Source: JAGXTF01 sp038317095
Lineage (GTDB): Bacteria; Bacteroidota; Bacteroidia; NS11-12g; UBA955
NCBI GenBank assembly: GCA_038317095.1
Contig: JBBQBB010000054.1
Location: 1 to 23,848 of the forward strand
Direction of reading: 5' to 3'
Length of the DNA stretch: 23,848 nucleotides
A program made the position numbers and the translations under genes. The stretch's first letter is position 1. Every line of letters starts with the position of its first letter. Under the pieces are notes generated by a model. The model was given only the letters and a program-made list of their open reading frames with translations, made no database searches and had not been told where the DNA came from. Shown here one piece after another: positions 22,748-23,848 of this stretch.

Positions 22748-23698
22748 TTATTTCTGATTTAATTTAAGTCTAAATGCATTTTCTCCATACCAGCCATTCT
22801 TTGGCTCAATAAAAAATATTCCTTTACCTATGTCAAAATCAATTTCACAATAACAATCGCCTTCTATTAAAATATTGTTATTTACATCTATAGAAATGTC
22901 ATTACCTATGTCATCGCGATCACCTCCAATTTGAAATGCCCAAAGAAATATGCCGTCCGTATTTAATTTTGTAATAAAAACGTCCTTAAATTTTCCATAA
23001 TTACTCTGCGTAGTAAGTTTAAATTTCCCATTTTCTGGATCAAAATCAACAATTTTACTGAAAAAGTCGGTGATATATATATTGCCTTTGGCATCTAAAG
23101 CTAAGGAGTTACCTTTATATTCTGCGCGACCTCCAAGCCTTTTTGCCCAAATAAAATTTCCGTTCACATCTAGTTTCGAAATAAAGATGTCTGAATTGCC
23201 TTTTGAGGCTAAAAAGGATTTTTCCTTGCTTGGATTAAAATCACATTTGCCGTAAAAATATCCGGTAGTGTATACGTTTCCCAAAGCGTCTGCGACTATG
23301 GAATGATCCTGATCTGATGCAACAGCGAACCAGTTTTTTGCCCAAAGAAAATTACCCGATGCATCTAATTTTAAAACAAACATATCTGAATTAGAATACC
23401 CCTTATTTTTTGTTGAAGTGAGATTAGAGGTCCCTTCCCCTGTATCAAAATCTACTGTTCCGCTAAAATGACCTAAAGTATAAATATTACCAGAGGCATC
23501 CAGGGTAATTGAATTTCCGTAAACCAATGAACTTTAACCGTCAATTGTTTTTGCCCATAAAAAATCAACATCGGAGTCAAGTTTCAAAATAAAGGCGGTA
23601 TTGTTTCCTTTGCAAAAATAGTTGAATGAATCTGGGCCTGTATCAAAATCTATTGATCTAGCAAAACTCCCAATTATATAAAGATTACCGGTTATGTT
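22748..23698 (-). pseudogene. Beta-propeller (SBBP-like) repeat protein remnant with in-frame stop
   Basis: The minus-strand translation is a row of ~50-residue repeats of the kind 'D..GN.Y..G.F...DFD.G...........F..KLD..GNFLWAK', for example DASGNIYTLGHFSGTVDFDT, DALGNVYTTGYFYGKCDFNP and DAKGNIYITDFF. The repeats continue upstream in the same frame through a TAA at 23534-23536 (WAKTIDG-stop-SSLVYGNS) into ITGNLYIIGSFARSIDFDTG, so a nonsense mutation splits the gene. No signal peptide precedes the first repeat, which begins at about 23698 right beside another gene's stop, and no T9SS sorting domain follows the last (it ends FRLKLNQK). Intact relatives are secreted repeat proteins; this copy is most likely non-functional. 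Confidence 0.75.
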
Positions 23699-23848
23699 GC
23701 AAAATTCGGTAAATAATATAATTGGTTAAATTCATTTTCAATTTCTCTATATCGTCCATTTGCTTTATTGGAAGTCATGATTACTGTGACTGCCTTTAAA
23801 AAGGCGTCTTTGTGCTTTTTGATGGAGTTTAGTAGGTTAAACCAATTG
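23692..23848 (-). CDS. C-terminal part of an unidentified protein gene (partial, runs off the window)
   Basis: The minus frame is open from the window edge to a TAA at 23692-23694, giving 51 residues (NWFNLLNSIKKHKDAF ... VTVIMTSNKANGRYREIENE ... YYLPNFAT). Amino-acid use is protein-like. The pattern 'LL..IK.......VTVIMTS' followed by a helix and then 'YYLPNF' faintly resembles the second half of a response-regulator receiver domain ('ipvi.lTts ... y..KP'), but the key Lys is absent and I would not assign it. Its 3' end overlaps the start of the beta-propeller remnant by a few bases, so it too may be truncated there. Confidence 0.4.
   Translation of the reverse strand, partial: NWFNLLNSIKKHKDAFLKAVTVIMTSNKANGRYREIENEFNQLYYLPNFAT

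Noticed and set aside
1..23848. CRISPR array, intact insertion sequence, prophage or rRNA
   Set aside because: I found no regularly spaced direct repeats, transposase or integrase frames, phage structural genes or rRNA sequence.

Overview
The window looks like a chromosome segment from a Bacteroidota bacterium (Sphingobacteriia/Chitinophagia/Saprospiria-like; genus not determinable). Evidence: two proteins with type IX secretion (T9SS) C-terminal sorting signals (one type A, one gliding-type B), several 'SCKK/ACKK'-type lipoproteins, RHS/YD-repeat debris of the Bacteroidota kind, an NFACT protein, AT-rich DNA, and a TTG-N19-TAnnTTTG promoter in front of tRNA-Val.

Layout. 1-83: tail of an unidentified + strand gene. 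489-1919 (-): T9SS-exported two-module protein with a hairpin terminator. 1970-2044 (+): tRNA-Val(UAC) with promoter and terminator. 2261-3784 (-): RqcH/NFACT ribosome-quality-control factor, starting at TTG. 3832-5117: gene debris, namely a frameshifted RHS pseudogene (+) carrying a 58-bp palindromic insertion and the 5' part of a beta-helix protein gene (-), meeting tail to tail at an 18-bp perfect palindrome. 5502-13146 (-): a tight six-gene operon, transcribed right to left: two related DUF1549-like lipoproteins, a DUF1501 protein, a cytochrome-c-like lipoprotein with a CX4CH motif, a small lipoprotein and a 1166-residue T9SS adhesin. 13379-14850 (-): MlaF/MlaE-type lipid ABC transporter without MlaD beside it. 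15062-22572 (+): an OmpA-like protein followed without a visible break by nuoI-J-K-L-M-N, ending in a 24-codon lipoprotein-signal ORF overlapping the nuoN stop. 22748-23848 (-): a beta-propeller-repeat pseudogene with an in-frame stop, butted against the 3' end of another gene that leaves the window.

How the genes fit together. The nuo genes encode the membrane arm of complex I (four antiporter-like or channel subunits plus J) and the two-cluster ferredoxin-like subunit I; the subunits A-H needed for a complete enzyme are not here. The six-gene operon combines families best known from Planctomycetes (DUF1501, DUF1549, heme c-like domains) with a T9SS surface protein, suggesting a cell-envelope assembly whose function is unknown; it is the best candidate here for an undescribed system. 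The rest is housekeeping (tRNA, RqcH, Mla) separated by decaying gene fragments, which suggests repeated rearrangement or, alternatively, assembly joins.
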